A stretch of DNA of 64,000 bases from Brumimicrobium oceani (lineage in GTDB: Bacteria; Bacteroidota; Bacteroidia; Flavobacteriales_D; Crocinitomicaceae). Positions 18,340 through 26,746 of this stretch are shown piece by piece. Below the pieces are notes generated by a model. The model saw only the letters and a list, made by a program, of their open reading frames with translations, had not been told where the DNA came from and did not search any database. A program made the translations under genes and the position numbers. Position 1 is the first letter of the stretch. The number at the start of each line of letters is the position of its first letter. Location of the stretch: contig NZ_QFRJ01000012.1 of the NCBI RefSeq assembly GCF_003143775.1, positions 1-64,000 on the forward strand, given 5' to 3'.

Positions 18340-18738
18340 ATGATAAAAAAGACAGCTATATCTATTGTTTTGCAATTAATTTCAATTCCTTTATTGTATT
18401 TCTTGCTCTATTGGATTGCAAGTTATTTCCATGAACCATATTATAGAGATGGTGGAAGTGTAGATTTTTATTATTTAACTTTGATTTACCTAACTTGGTT
18501 CATATTAATAACACTTCCAATCTTAAATTTAATTCAATCTTATTGGATAAAAAACAGAAATTTAAATATTTTGATGCATATAGGATGGTTTGTGTTTATT
18601 GTGTGGTATACACAAGGAGATTTAAGTTATCGTCCTTATGATTACGGTTTAATCCTTTTTTGTGTTGGCTCAACGATATTAACCAGATTAATATTCAATA
18701 CTGCTTTACTGTCCTTCTCTGCTAAAACCTTTAATTAG
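18340..18738 (+). CDS. Small integral membrane protein of unknown function
   Basis: This 132-residue protein has four predicted membrane segments (about residues 5-26, 45-65, 78-93 and 100-125). No family is recognised. The surrounding short repeats of opposite polarity raise the possibility that this is an accessory insertion into the region after the isomerase operon, but no transposase or target-site duplication is visible. Confidence 0.6.
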   Translation: MIKKTAISIVLQLISIPLLYFLLYWIASYFHEPYYRDGGSVDFYYLTLIYLTWFILITLPILNLIQSYWIKNRNLNILMHIGWFVFIVWYTQGDLSYRPYDYGLILFCVGSTILTRLIFNTALLSFSAKTFN

Positions 18739-18885
18739 TCAAAATTGTTCTCTCAATACTCCCTACTGCTCTACTGCTCTACTGCATTTGTCTAAAAACC
18801 AATGAATAGGTTTATTTTAAATCTCTAAAGACAAGATAAACTGATTCCTTCTCAATACTCTAAACTCTCCCTCAATACTGCGAAG
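18739..18885. repeat. CTCAATACTC-type short repeats
   Basis: CTCAATACT occurs three times, with CTACTGCTCTACTGCTCTACTGC iterations between. The tract mirrors the GAGTATGGAG repeats upstream of the preceding gene. No gene is seen. Confidence 0.55.
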
Positions 18886-19740
18886 CTACCACTGCGGACA
18901 AGTTCCGCATTTATCTTTTGAACCCGCTAAAATATTAAATCCTAAATGAACAGAGGGAGAAATAAAACCAACTACTTGTTTTCCGGTAGTATCGCCATTG
19001 CTAGAAAGTTTTATATTGTTTTGATTCAATAATCCACCGTCGAGTTCTAATTGAAGATAAATATATTGCATGAACTGCAACCGTATTCCAATATTGGCTG
19101 CTACACCAATTCCGCTTAATGAAGAAACACTTGGTGACACATAGCCATCATAAGTATAATCAACTTGGGTTAAAAGTGGTCCTGCTTGAATTCCATAAAG
19201 GGTGTGAAATGCAAATTCTGCTTTTCTTGATTTAAAATGTTGATCATTGCGTTGAACACCGATTGAAAGGAAATTAATTCCGCGACTTTGTGCTATACTG
19301 AATTGATCTCTTGTAAGTAGAATTTCATCATCAACAGCTCCAATATAGTTAGAATGAGCTTCTGGTGTGAATGTGCCCTCTAAACCAACACTTTGATTGT
19401 CTTCAAAAAACGTGTTGTAGCGATCAAAACCAAGTGTGATTGCCCATTTTGGTTGAATGAAATAGCCTAGTTTTATATTGATTTGAGGAGAAGAACTTGA
19501 TAAAAAAGACCCCATTCCTTTTCCCTCTGCATTGTCTTGAATAACGGTATTGTTCAGCACAACATCATAAAAATTACCGTTTAGGCTAACATCGGAGTTG
19601 CTGTATGCACTTCTGTTATATCCCACTTGGGCAAAAAGTGTTCCTTGTCCGTTGGTATTCAATTTACTCTTGCGTTGTGCAATGGCAGGTTGAAAAACAA
19701 CTGACATTAAAATTAGAATAAAGATAATTTTTTTCTTCAT
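18886..19740 (-). CDS. Outer membrane beta-barrel-like protein
   Basis: This 284-residue protein has a signal peptide (MKKKIIFILILMSVVFQPAIAQ) and alternating aromatic/polar segments such as GTLFAQVGYNRSAY, INIKLGYFIQPKWAITLGFDRY and VAANIGIRLQFMQYIYLQLELDGG, typical of outer membrane barrels. It ends in KDKCGTCPQW rather than an aromatic C-terminus, which is odd for a barrel; the Cys-x-x-Cys tail is unexplained. It stands alone. The exact family is unknown. Confidence 0.72.
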   Translation of the reverse strand: MKKKIIFILILMSVVFQPAIAQRKSKLNTNGQGTLFAQVGYNRSAYSNSDVSLNGNFYDVVLNNTVIQDNAEGKGMGSFLSSSSPQINIKLGYFIQPKWAITLGFDRYNTFFEDNQSVGLEGTFTPEAHSNYIGAVDDEILLTRDQFSIAQSRGINFLSIGVQRNDQHFKSRKAEFAFHTLYGIQAGPLLTQVDYTYDGYVSPSVSSLSGIGVAANIGIRLQFMQYIYLQLELDGGLLNQNNIKLSSNGDTTGKQVVGFISPSVHLGFNILAGSKDKCGTCPQW

Positions 19741-19835
19741 AGGGTATAGAAAACAAAAAAGGCATGAAAATCACACCTTAGATATACCTTAGTAGCTTAA
19801 TACCACTTTAGCGTTGTTATAAATGTAAAGTCAAC

Positions 19836-20120
19836 TTAAACTAAGTTGATAGACATCACAATAACATCTATTATAACAGTTATTAAAGCAAGGTTTAAAA
19901 TTTGTTTAACTGGCGCTACGGCGATAAGAAATGAAAGGGTAAGCATTGTTGGAAGCACAACCAAGAACAATTGCCAAGTATGGTGAACGGCTCCTAATCC
20001 AACTGTCATTCCCCCTAAACAACCAATTACTAGTAAAACTACACTTATAATTCCCAATCGGTTTTCTTCTAAATTTTCTCCTAAAAATTTATTCCAAATA
20101 GTTGCGTTTGCATTCCCCAT
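19836..20120 (-). CDS. Small membrane protein of unknown function
   Basis: This 94-residue protein has a short cytoplasmic start (MGNANATIWNKFLGENLEENRLG) followed by three hydrophobic segments (about residues 23-42, 47-66 and 70-93). No family is recognised. A normal start codon, isolated position and similar composition to neighbours make it a plausible gene. Confidence 0.65.
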   Translation of the reverse strand: MGNANATIWNKFLGENLEENRLGIISVVLLVIGCLGGMTVGLGAVHHTWQLFLVVLPTMLTLSFLIAVAPVKQILNLALITVIIDVIVMSINLV

Positions 20121-20264
20121 AACATCGTATTATTTAAATTTCAAAGCAAATATAGGGAATTATAAAGTATAATCTTTTCGCGAATATTGAAAAACTATTA
20201 TTATTTTTAATTGTCTCTTCAATTAGACACAGTTTGTGCTGAATAAATTAGAATCAAATAGTAG

Positions 20265-20652
20265 ATGAATATAGTTTTAAAGGAAACTTTGGGTTTTGTG
20301 GATATTAAGATTTATGATAATAACATTTTCCATACAAATGTTGTTGGTAAAGTACCTTTAACGGTCGCTCAAGCTAAAGAGATTACCGCCTTTAGAATGG
20401 ATAATATGGGGGGCAAAAAAGCATTAATGCTATACACTAGGGATGATCGCTATACAGTACCCACACCCGAAGTGATAGAATATATAAAATCTACAGACAG
20501 AAAAGAACACGTATTAGGGGATGCCTTCGTTATTAAGCTTCTCTCAAAGATTGTTTGTCAAAACATTGAGCACTGTGAGGGGTGTCCAGGTTCCTACATC
20601 CTTTTTTGCCTCCAAACAGAAAGCAACTGATTGGTTACTAGGGTTAAAATAA
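20265..20652 (+). pseudogene. STAS/SEC14-like protein, frameshifted copy
   Basis: The uninterrupted frame runs 20265-20630 (121 residues), but only the first ~95 residues match the downstream paralogue (21101-21493). After DAFVIKLLSK the frame diverges. Reading one frame over from about 20551 gives LFVKTLSTVRGVQVPTSFFA and then KQKATDWLLGLK with a stop at 20650-20652, which aligns with the paralogue's LFIKTVNNLRKMQTPVSFFA and NQKAIDWLLRIK. Two bases are therefore missing (or one added) near 20548-20551. A mutation or a sequencing error would both explain it. Members of this family are small soluble Bacteroidota proteins resembling STAS/SEC14 domains; their role is unknown. Confidence 0.82.
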
Positions 20653-20727
20653 ATACTGTGGCTTGCAAATATGCCGAATCACTCCATTATATACAAATTC
20701 TATCTTTCACTTTTTTGGTCTCAAAAA

Positions 20728-20980
20728 TATTTAAAATCATTGTTGTCCGATAAAAGTATTTCATTTGATCTGAATTTAAAGCTACTGATGGGATACCAAC
20801 CATTTAGAAAGCTTCATACTTGGTTTGGTTTCTTAGAGTGTAGTAGTTAAGGTTTTTAAATTTAGCTCCAGTTGAGGGGCATATTAATAGTCAAAGACGT
20901 TGTACTTGACGACAAAACTAAACCCCACAAAAAAAGATATAGCGCCAATTATTTTTATCGGACAATAGTGATTTAAAATA
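20728..20980. mobile_element. MITE-like element or insertion sequence remnant with 28-bp inverted repeats
   Basis: The left arm 20728-20755 and right arm 20953-20980 are inverted copies over 28 bp, matching at about 25 positions. The inner 13 bp (TTGTCCGATAAAA / TTTTATCGGACAA) are exact. About 200 bp lie between with no usable frame. This is the size and shape of a miniature inverted-repeat element or an internally deleted insertion sequence. It fills the gap between the two STAS/SEC14-like paralogues. No clear target-site duplication was found. Confidence 0.7.
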
Positions 20981-21100
20981 CTGAAAGTCTTTATTAAGGT
21001 ATAATGTTTTTGGGTTTGTTGAAAACTATTATTATTTTTAAAAAAGATCTGCTGAACTACGGGGTTATTATTTTTTAGAACAGTGAAAAACCTTAGTCTT

Positions 21101-21493
21101 ATGAAAGTAATTGTAAAGAAATCTTTGGGTTATGCGGATGTAACAATTTATGATAATGACATTTTTCATACGCATGTTTTAAGTGCAAAACCATTAACAC
21201 TCGAGCAAGCCAAAGAGATAACGAACTTTAGAATGACAAACATGAAAGGTAGAAAAGCTTTGATGTTGTCAACTGGTGAAGATAGATACATTATCCCAAC
21301 TCAAGAAGCACTAGATTATATACAATCAACAAATAGAGCAGCAACAGTGAAAGGGGATGCTTTTGTAATCAAAAGTCTTTCCCAACGCTTATTTATAAAA
21401 ACCGTAAACAATCTGAGGAAAATGCAAACACCCGTTTCTTTTTTTGCTTCTAATCAGAAAGCCATCGATTGGCTTTTGAGGATAAAGAGTTAA
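21101..21493 (+). CDS. STAS/SEC14-like protein, intact paralogue
   Basis: This 130-residue soluble protein has an N-terminal beta-rich half (KVIVKKSLGYADVTIYDNDIFHTHV), a central NMKGRKALMLSTGEDRYIIP segment and a C-terminal PVSFFASNQKAIDWL helix, which resembles the ending of SpoIIAA/STAS-SEC14-like proteins in this phylum. The ATG at 21101 is preferred over the upstream GTG at 21083 because it aligns with the start of the paralogue at 20265. The two copies share an upstream stretch (GAAAACTATTATTATTTTTAA), so the duplication covered the promoter. The function is unknown. Confidence 0.78.
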   Translation: MKVIVKKSLGYADVTIYDNDIFHTHVLSAKPLTLEQAKEITNFRMTNMKGRKALMLSTGEDRYIIPTQEALDYIQSTNRAATVKGDAFVIKSLSQRLFIKTVNNLRKMQTPVSFFASNQKAIDWLLRIKS

Positions 21494-22612
21494 TTACGCT
21501 TTGTGAATATAGCGCATCACCTCAAAGGTAATATTGGTGAACAGTAACTTACTGTGCGCATTTCGTTCAATGTTGTAATGCGCTTCATTGAATAGATCAT
21601 TGAATTCTAGAACGTTATTTCCAGTAATAAATCGCGCAAAATTAGCCAAGAACTTCGCTTCATCCGTTGAGGTACGCATTAACTGATCCTCAGTATAGTT
21701 TTTCATTAAACTTTGTCTAACCATATATAGAGCATACTTTAGGAAATGTTTTTGTTCTTCTCTGCTTAGTTTAGACATGTTTTCAGCCCAAAACATCATA
21801 GGGAGAACTTCTTTTTTATAACAAACCCTCATTAATTCAACAAAGCGCTGATAATTCAAATTAGAACTTCCTCCAGTTTTAATCATTTCAAGGGCAGCGG
21901 TAACGTCCCCTTCAGCTCTAGAAGAAACGCTTCTGAGTAAATCTTCGTTGGAGTTTCCTTGGTTACGTAAAAAATTAACCAATTCATCATCATTTAGTTG
22001 CTTAATCTTGGTGATTTGTGTTCTACTCAAAATAGTTGGTAAAACTGTATCTTCATTTTCCACGATAAGAATAAACAAGGTGTCTTTTGGCGGCTCCTCG
22101 ATGATCTTCAATAACTTATTCGCGCATGCAGTATTCATCGTCTCTGCTAACCAAATAATACTAATTTTAAATCCGCCCTCGAAAGACTTTAAAGTTAGCT
22201 TTTTTATGATTTCCTCACTCTGATGAACAGAAATTATTGGTTTCCTCCCTTTGTCATCAGATGCGTTAATCCATTCATTTAATCCCAAATAGGGGTTTTT
22301 TAGAACCATTTCTTTCCATAAAGGAAAAACAGGGTCAGATGTTTTTGAAATAACCTGTGCCGTAGGAAAGGAAAAATGAATGTCTGGGTGCTCTAGTTTC
22401 TGCACTTTTTTACAAGAGGGGCATTCCCCACAACTGTCGTTTTCTTTTTGGTTTTCACACATTAAATATTGCGAAAAAGCCAAAGCCATTGGTAAACCTC
22501 CATACCCGATGCTACCCAGAAACAAATGGGCATGAGAAACTTGTTGACTTCTCACGTCATTAATAAACTTCTCTTTGAGCTCGGTATGTCCTAATACATC
22601 TTTAAAAAGCAT
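21494..22612 (-). CDS. holB: DNA polymerase III subunit delta'
   Basis: This AAA+ clamp-loader subunit of about 372 residues starts at MLFKDVLGHTELKEKF, the standard N-terminus; an upstream in-frame ATG at 22675 only adds a hydrophobic leader that does not fit the family. Landmarks are SHAHLFLGSIGYGG (P-loop region, without GKT as is normal for delta'), the zinc module CENQKENDSCGECPSCKKV, and the sensor region NKLLKIIEEPP...LSRTQ. It loads the sliding clamp during replication. Its stop codon directly abuts that of the convergent STAS/SEC14-like gene. Confidence 0.92.
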   Translation of the reverse strand: MLFKDVLGHTELKEKFINDVRSQQVSHAHLFLGSIGYGGLPMALAFSQYLMCENQKENDSCGECPSCKKVQKLEHPDIHFSFPTAQVISKTSDPVFPLWKEMVLKNPYLGLNEWINASDDKGRKPIISVHQSEEIIKKLTLKSFEGGFKISIIWLAETMNTACANKLLKIIEEPPKDTLFILIVENEDTVLPTILSRTQITKIKQLNDDELVNFLRNQGNSNEDLLRSVSSRAEGDVTAALEMIKTGGSSNLNYQRFVELMRVCYKKEVLPMMFWAENMSKLSREEQKHFLKYALYMVRQSLMKNYTEDQLMRTSTDEAKFLANFARFITGNNVLEFNDLFNEAHYNIERNAHSKLLFTNITFEVMRYIHKA

Positions 22613-22890
22613 TGGATAAAGATAAATAATTCTTACCGGTAACAGATTAAAAAAGTAAAGAAAGCTTGTGATCAATTACTTTTAATTTCTCTATTTTTCT
22701 CTGATTTTTTTAAAAGTGATTTATACTGAATGTTGTTGTTAGGTCTATACATCTAACTTTATTTAAGCATTTTTTTGTAGGGCTAAACTCCTGTTCAAAA
22801 AGGACCGTTTTTAAAATGTTATGATTTGGATGTAGGAAAAGAAAGAAGAAATTCATACCTTGATAATATATTTATTAATAAGATCGAATA

Positions 22891-24150
22891 ATGAAAAATA
22901 AGAACATAGCACTACTCGCTACTTTTGCATTAGGAATGGCTATAACTCCATTAACTTATGCTTCCACAAATTCAATTTACAGTATTGAAAGTATTTCTCA
23001 AGAGGGGAAAACTGTTGTTTTCTCTGTTAAGGTGAGTTACCTAGGAAACCCTATCAATGGAGCAGCAGTCTCCGTCATGAAAGATGGAAGTGCTATTGCG
23101 CAATCCACTACAGATGCAAAGGGAAATGCAACTGTTAAAGTAGAGAATCACACGGGAGGAACAACAATTTTACAAATTCAGAAGGAGGGTTATAAAACAC
23201 AAATGCTAACAGGTTTTGTGCTTAAATCTGGAAGTGATTATAATTTCTCTCTAGTTCGTGGAACAGGTGTAGTTACAACAGCTATTGCAAGTGATATTGA
23301 TAAAATATCTGAAAATTCTGCAGAGGATTTAAAGAAACAAGCGGAAATTGAAGCAAAGGCAAAAGCTGCGGCGGAAAAAGCCAATGAATCAGCAAAGTCC
23401 TCTCAGGAAAGTGCCGCAGAATATGCTGAGAAATCGCAAGAGGAGCAGGAAAAAATGAAAGCTGCAGAAGCCGCAGCAGCCTCTGAATTAGCTAAGTCGA
23501 AGGAAGCAGCAGAAGAAGCGAAAAAAATGGAGGCTCAGTTGGCTAAAACGGGAGCTGATCCTAAAAATAGAGAAGAACAAGCAGCTGCAGCTCAACAACG
23601 TATAAATGAATTGGAAAAGCAACGCTCGGCTGAAGAGGCGGCAGCAGCAGTGGTAGCGACTAAAAAGGCTGCCGAGCAAGCCGCTAAATCAGCGGAAAAA
23701 GAGGCCAAAGAAAAGGCTAAGGCTCAAAAGTTAGCTGCTCAAGAAAAGGCAGATGCCGAAAAAGAAAGAGCAAAAGAAGCAAAGGAAGCTGCCAAGGCAG
23801 AAAAGGAGAAAGCGAAAGCAGAAAAGGCTGCTGCAAAAGAAGCGTCTAAAGCCAGAAAGGAGGCAGAGCAAGCAGCTAAAGTTGCCGAAAAAGCGGCAAA
23901 GAATGAAGAGAAGTACACAAAGAGTCTCGGTAAACTTGTAAGAAAACAAGAAAAGGTAGAAATTAAACGAGATAAGCTAACGAAAGCGCAAGAAAAACTT
24001 GACAAGAAAATCGAAAAAGGTAAAATTGATGTTGAAGATGCACGAAAAGAACAGCAGAAAATTCTAGACGCCCATAAAAGCCTTGATGAAGATTTGAAAA
24101 ACATCGCTTCAGATCTCGAAAAGTTAAAGAAAAAATACAAAAGCGAATAA
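22891..24150 (+). CDS. Secreted protein: Ig-like/carboxypeptidase-regulatory domain plus long Ala/Glu/Lys coiled coil
   Basis: This 419-residue protein has a signal peptide (about residues 1-24, ending TYAS). Next comes a beta-sandwich domain (about residues 35-125, with NPINGAAVSVMKDGSAIAQST and DAKGNATVKVENHTGG) of the carboxypeptidase-regulatory or invasin-like type. From about residue 145 to the end there is a highly charged, Ala/Glu/Lys-rich coiled coil. The tail looks like TolA-type or stalk-like spacers and probably spans the periplasm or oligomerises. It is single and followed by a strong terminator. The repetitive helix makes homology calls unreliable; the function is unknown. Confidence 0.78.
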   Translation: MKNKNIALLATFALGMAITPLTYASTNSIYSIESISQEGKTVVFSVKVSYLGNPINGAAVSVMKDGSAIAQSTTDAKGNATVKVENHTGGTTILQIQKEGYKTQMLTGFVLKSGSDYNFSLVRGTGVVTTAIASDIDKISENSAEDLKKQAEIEAKAKAAAEKANESAKSSQESAAEYAEKSQEEQEKMKAAEAAAASELAKSKEAAEEAKKMEAQLAKTGADPKNREEQAAAAQQRINELEKQRSAEEAAAAVVATKKAAEQAAKSAEKEAKEKAKAQKLAAQEKADAEKERAKEAKEAAKAEKEKAKAEKAAAKEASKARKEAEQAAKVAEKAAKNEEKYTKSLGKLVRKQEKVEIKRDKLTKAQEKLDKKIEKGKIDVEDARKEQQKILDAHKSLDEDLKNIASDLEKLKKKYKSE

Positions 24151-24170
24151 TCTAATCCGTACTGATGTGA

Positions 24171-24205
24171 ACAAGGGTTGTCTTTACGGGCAACCCTTGT
24201 TTTGT
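24171..24205 (+). terminator. Intrinsic terminator after the coiled-coil protein gene
   Basis: A perfect 10-bp stem ACAAGGGTTG (24171-24180) / CAACCCTTGT (24191-24200) with a 10-nt loop is followed by TTTG. It lies 20 bp after the stop codon. Confidence 0.88.
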
Positions 24206-24331
24206 ATTTAGGCTGATGAATATCTTTTCTTTGCATAAATCAAACAAGACCAAAAAAGTAATTTGGTAAAAAGATTTGCTTTTGTTTACCAACTATTTAT
24301 TAGAATTTCGATATTTGTAAAAACGAGTATC

Positions 24332-25186
24332 ATGAAATACCTATTAATTTTATTGTTTTTCATTGGACAATATACCTTGGCACAAAATTTTGAATCCTTT
24401 CAGTTGTACAATAAAAAAGGAAAGAAAATAAGTGCAAAAAAATTCATCAAGCAAATCGAAGAGGGAGAGATCATTTTATTTGGTGAGTTGCATGATAACC
24501 CTATTGCGCATTGGTTACAACTAAAAACAACACAGGAAATGAGTAAAATACATTCCGTTTCTCTAGGGGCCGAGATGTTGGAAGCGAATAACCAAAAACA
24601 ATTGAATGCGTATCTTTCTGGTGAAATTTCTCAAAAAGAACTAGATTCATTGGCGTCTTTGTGGGTGAATTATAAAACAGATTATAAGCCTTTAGTAGAT
24701 CACGCCAAAGAAAACAGTTTGCCATTTATTGCTACAAATGTTCCTAGAAAATTTGCCAGCCACGTTTATAGAAACGGAATAGAATCTCTTGAAGCTGATT
24801 TAACTGACGAAGAGAAAACTTGGGTAGCTCCTTTACCAATTGCCTATGATCCAGAATTACCTGGATACAAGTCAATGCTCACTATGATGAGTGATCATGC
24901 AAATCCTAATTTCCCAAAGGCGCAGGCAATTAAGGATGCTACAATGGCCCACTTTATTTATCAGGAATATAATGCAAATAATAACCAGTTTATTCATTTT
25001 AACGGTGATTACCATAGCAAGAATTTTGAGGGGATTTATTGGTATTTAAAACGTAAGGATCCCGCCTTACATATCATCACTATCTCGACAGTAGAGCAGG
25101 CTGATGTCACTAAATTACAAGATGAGTTCAAGGGGCAGGCAGATTTTATTTTGGTAGTTGACCAAGACATGACCAAAACTTACTAG
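24332..25186 (+). CDS. ChaN-like haem-binding/iron-regulated secreted protein
   Basis: This protein of about 284 residues starts with a signal peptide (MKYLLILLFFIGQYTLAQ). The ATG at 24332 is chosen because the in-frame ATG at 24263 would put 23 extra residues before that signal. Family landmarks are IILFGELHDNPIAHWLQL near the N-terminus and IKDATMAHFIY...HFNGDYHSKNFEGIYWYLKR near the C-terminus, matching the ChaN/DUF399 domain known to bind haem in Campylobacter. It lacks a lipobox, so it may be periplasmic. It is 5 bp upstream of the LD-carboxypeptidase gene and likely co-transcribed. Confidence 0.85.
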   Translation: MKYLLILLFFIGQYTLAQNFESFQLYNKKGKKISAKKFIKQIEEGEIILFGELHDNPIAHWLQLKTTQEMSKIHSVSLGAEMLEANNQKQLNAYLSGEISQKELDSLASLWVNYKTDYKPLVDHAKENSLPFIATNVPRKFASHVYRNGIESLEADLTDEEKTWVAPLPIAYDPELPGYKSMLTMMSDHANPNFPKAQAIKDATMAHFIYQEYNANNNQFIHFNGDYHSKNFEGIYWYLKRKDPALHIITISTVEQADVTKLQDEFKGQADFILVVDQDMTKTY

Positions 25187-25191
25187 GCACT

Positions 25192-26085
25192 ATGTTTCCT
25201 AAAAAACTACAAGAAGGAGATACCATTGCTATTGTTGCTCCAGCAAAAGGAATTGAGAAACAATTTATCGATTTTGCAGTAAAATGCATCGAAGAAAACG
25301 GTTTCAAAGCGCTGGTCTCTAAAAATTGCTTGGGTCAGAGTAATTATTTTTCTGGTACAATAGGGGAGCGTTCCAAAGATTTACAATGGGCAATTGATAA
25401 TGATGAGGTAAAAGCTATTCTTTGTGCTCGCGGAGGCTATGGATGCATTCAAATTGTGGATAGAGTAAGTTGGGCTGGGTTCTTAGATGAACCAAAATGG
25501 TTGTTGGGCTTCTCCGATGTTACTGTATTTCATCAACATTTAGCTAAAATTGGAGCACCCTCAATTCATTCAACAATGCCACTTAATTTTGAGTCTAACT
25601 CCAAAGAGGCCTTACATTCTCTTTTTTTAAGTTTAAAAAATGAAGATTTGAATTATGAATGGAAAACTGAGTGTGAAAATAGTACTGGAGAGGTATCGGG
25701 AAAAGTAATAGGAGGGAACCTTACTGTTTTGGCCGGTTTAATTGGAACGAAACATCAACCTGATTATCAGAATACAATTTTGTTTTTGGAGGATGTGGGT
25801 GAACATTTGTATGCCATAGATCGTCATTTTTATCAATTAAGTAAAGCGGGAGTACTAGATCAAATTAGAGGTTTAATTATTGGTGATTTTAGTGCTGTAA
25901 AAGATACGGAAATCCCGTTTGGAAGCGATCTACAAGGGTTGATTAAAGCACATTTCGCTTACCATGATATACCTATAGCCTTCGATTTTCCTGCTGGACA
26001 TTTAAACGATAACAGAGCTTTAATTTTTGGAAAATCTGCAAAGTTTATAGTTCAAGAAAAAAATGCTGAACTTATTTATCAATAG
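25192..26085 (+). CDS. ldcA: LD-carboxypeptidase (murein tetrapeptide carboxypeptidase, S66 family)
   Basis: This 297-residue S66 serine peptidase removes the terminal D-alanine from murein tetrapeptides during cell-wall recycling. Landmarks are IAIVAPAKGIE at the start, ILCARGGYGCIQI, GFSDVTVFHQHL with the nucleophile serine, and GGNLTVLAGLIGT...LFLEDVGEHLYAIDRH with the catalytic Glu; the last catalytic His lies in DFPAGHLND. It follows the ChaN-like gene by 5 bp. Its 3' end overlaps the convergent hemD by 14 bp. Confidence 0.93.
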   Translation: MFPKKLQEGDTIAIVAPAKGIEKQFIDFAVKCIEENGFKALVSKNCLGQSNYFSGTIGERSKDLQWAIDNDEVKAILCARGGYGCIQIVDRVSWAGFLDEPKWLLGFSDVTVFHQHLAKIGAPSIHSTMPLNFESNSKEALHSLFLSLKNEDLNYEWKTECENSTGEVSGKVIGGNLTVLAGLIGTKHQPDYQNTILFLEDVGEHLYAIDRHFYQLSKAGVLDQIRGLIIGDFSAVKDTEIPFGSDLQGLIKAHFAYHDIPIAFDFPAGHLNDNRALIFGKSAKFIVQEKNAELIYQ

Positions 26086-26743
26086 GGTAGAAGTGCTTTT
26101 CTAATACTGTTTTCAATTCATCAAAGGAAGAATAGTCTAGTGTGAAATTAGCCTCTATTCCATTTTTAGCCAAAAACCCTTCCGTTGTTTTACCCCAAGC
26201 AATTACCTTTTGTTCGGGTGTAATGCTATTCAATTGTAAAAAAGACTCAACATTTGTGGGGCTAGTAAAAACTAAGACGGATGGTTTTTCTTTTAGGCGA
26301 ACAGGCGTTAGCGCTGTTTTATAAACGACTAAATCTGTAATTTGATTATTGGCTATGCTTTCCTGCATAGACTTTTGTGAATAGTTTGACTGCGGAAATA
26401 GTACTTTTCTTTGGCCGACAAATGCTGCAAACTCTTTGCTAACTAAAGCCGGTATTCCACTGGTGACGCCCGTAAATGAAACTTCGTGCCCGAGTGAAGT
26501 GACAAAGTCGGAAGTGACTTTTCCAATTGTTGCTATTTCGGTGTTGGACGCAAGCTTACAGCGATTCAAATAAAACTTTGCAGAGCGAGGACTTGTAAAA
26601 AACACTACATCATAGCTTTCCTGTGGACATTCAAAAGGGACTTCAACAAAAGAAATCATTGAAGTATCTATCATTTCGATCTCCGCAAGCTCAGCATAAG
26701 CTATAAATTCGGGTTGTGTGACTTTTTTGGAGATAAAGAGCAT
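26072..26743 (-). CDS. hemD: Uroporphyrinogen-III synthase
   Basis: This 223-residue protein cyclises hydroxymethylbilane to uroporphyrinogen III. HemD sequences are poorly conserved, but the bilobed pattern is visible: FFTSPRSAKFYLNRC, IATIGKVTSDFVTSLGH, YKTALTP, LVFTSPTNVESFL and VIAWGKTTEGFLAKNGI. The gene is third in the minus-strand operon hemA-hemC-hemD, 3 bp after hemC, which secures the call. It overlaps the convergent LD-carboxypeptidase gene by 14 bp. Confidence 0.92.
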   Translation of the reverse strand: MLFISKKVTQPEFIAYAELAEIEMIDTSMISFVEVPFECPQESYDVVFFTSPRSAKFYLNRCKLASNTEIATIGKVTSDFVTSLGHEVSFTGVTSGIPALVSKEFAAFVGQRKVLFPQSNYSQKSMQESIANNQITDLVVYKTALTPVRLKEKPSVLVFTSPTNVESFLQLNSITPEQKVIAWGKTTEGFLAKNGIEANFTLDYSSFDELKTVLEKHFYPIDK

Positions 26744-26746
26744 TGC

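Noticed and set aside
20728-20980. Target-site duplication flanking the MITE-like element
   Set aside because: The similar AT-rich flanks belong to the inverted repeat itself; no direct repeat abuts the ends.
23488-24236. Long minus-strand frames opposite the coiled-coil gene
   Set aside because: They are mirror frames of a Lys/Glu/Ala-rich repeat (Phe/Ser/Leu-rich translation) with no start context.
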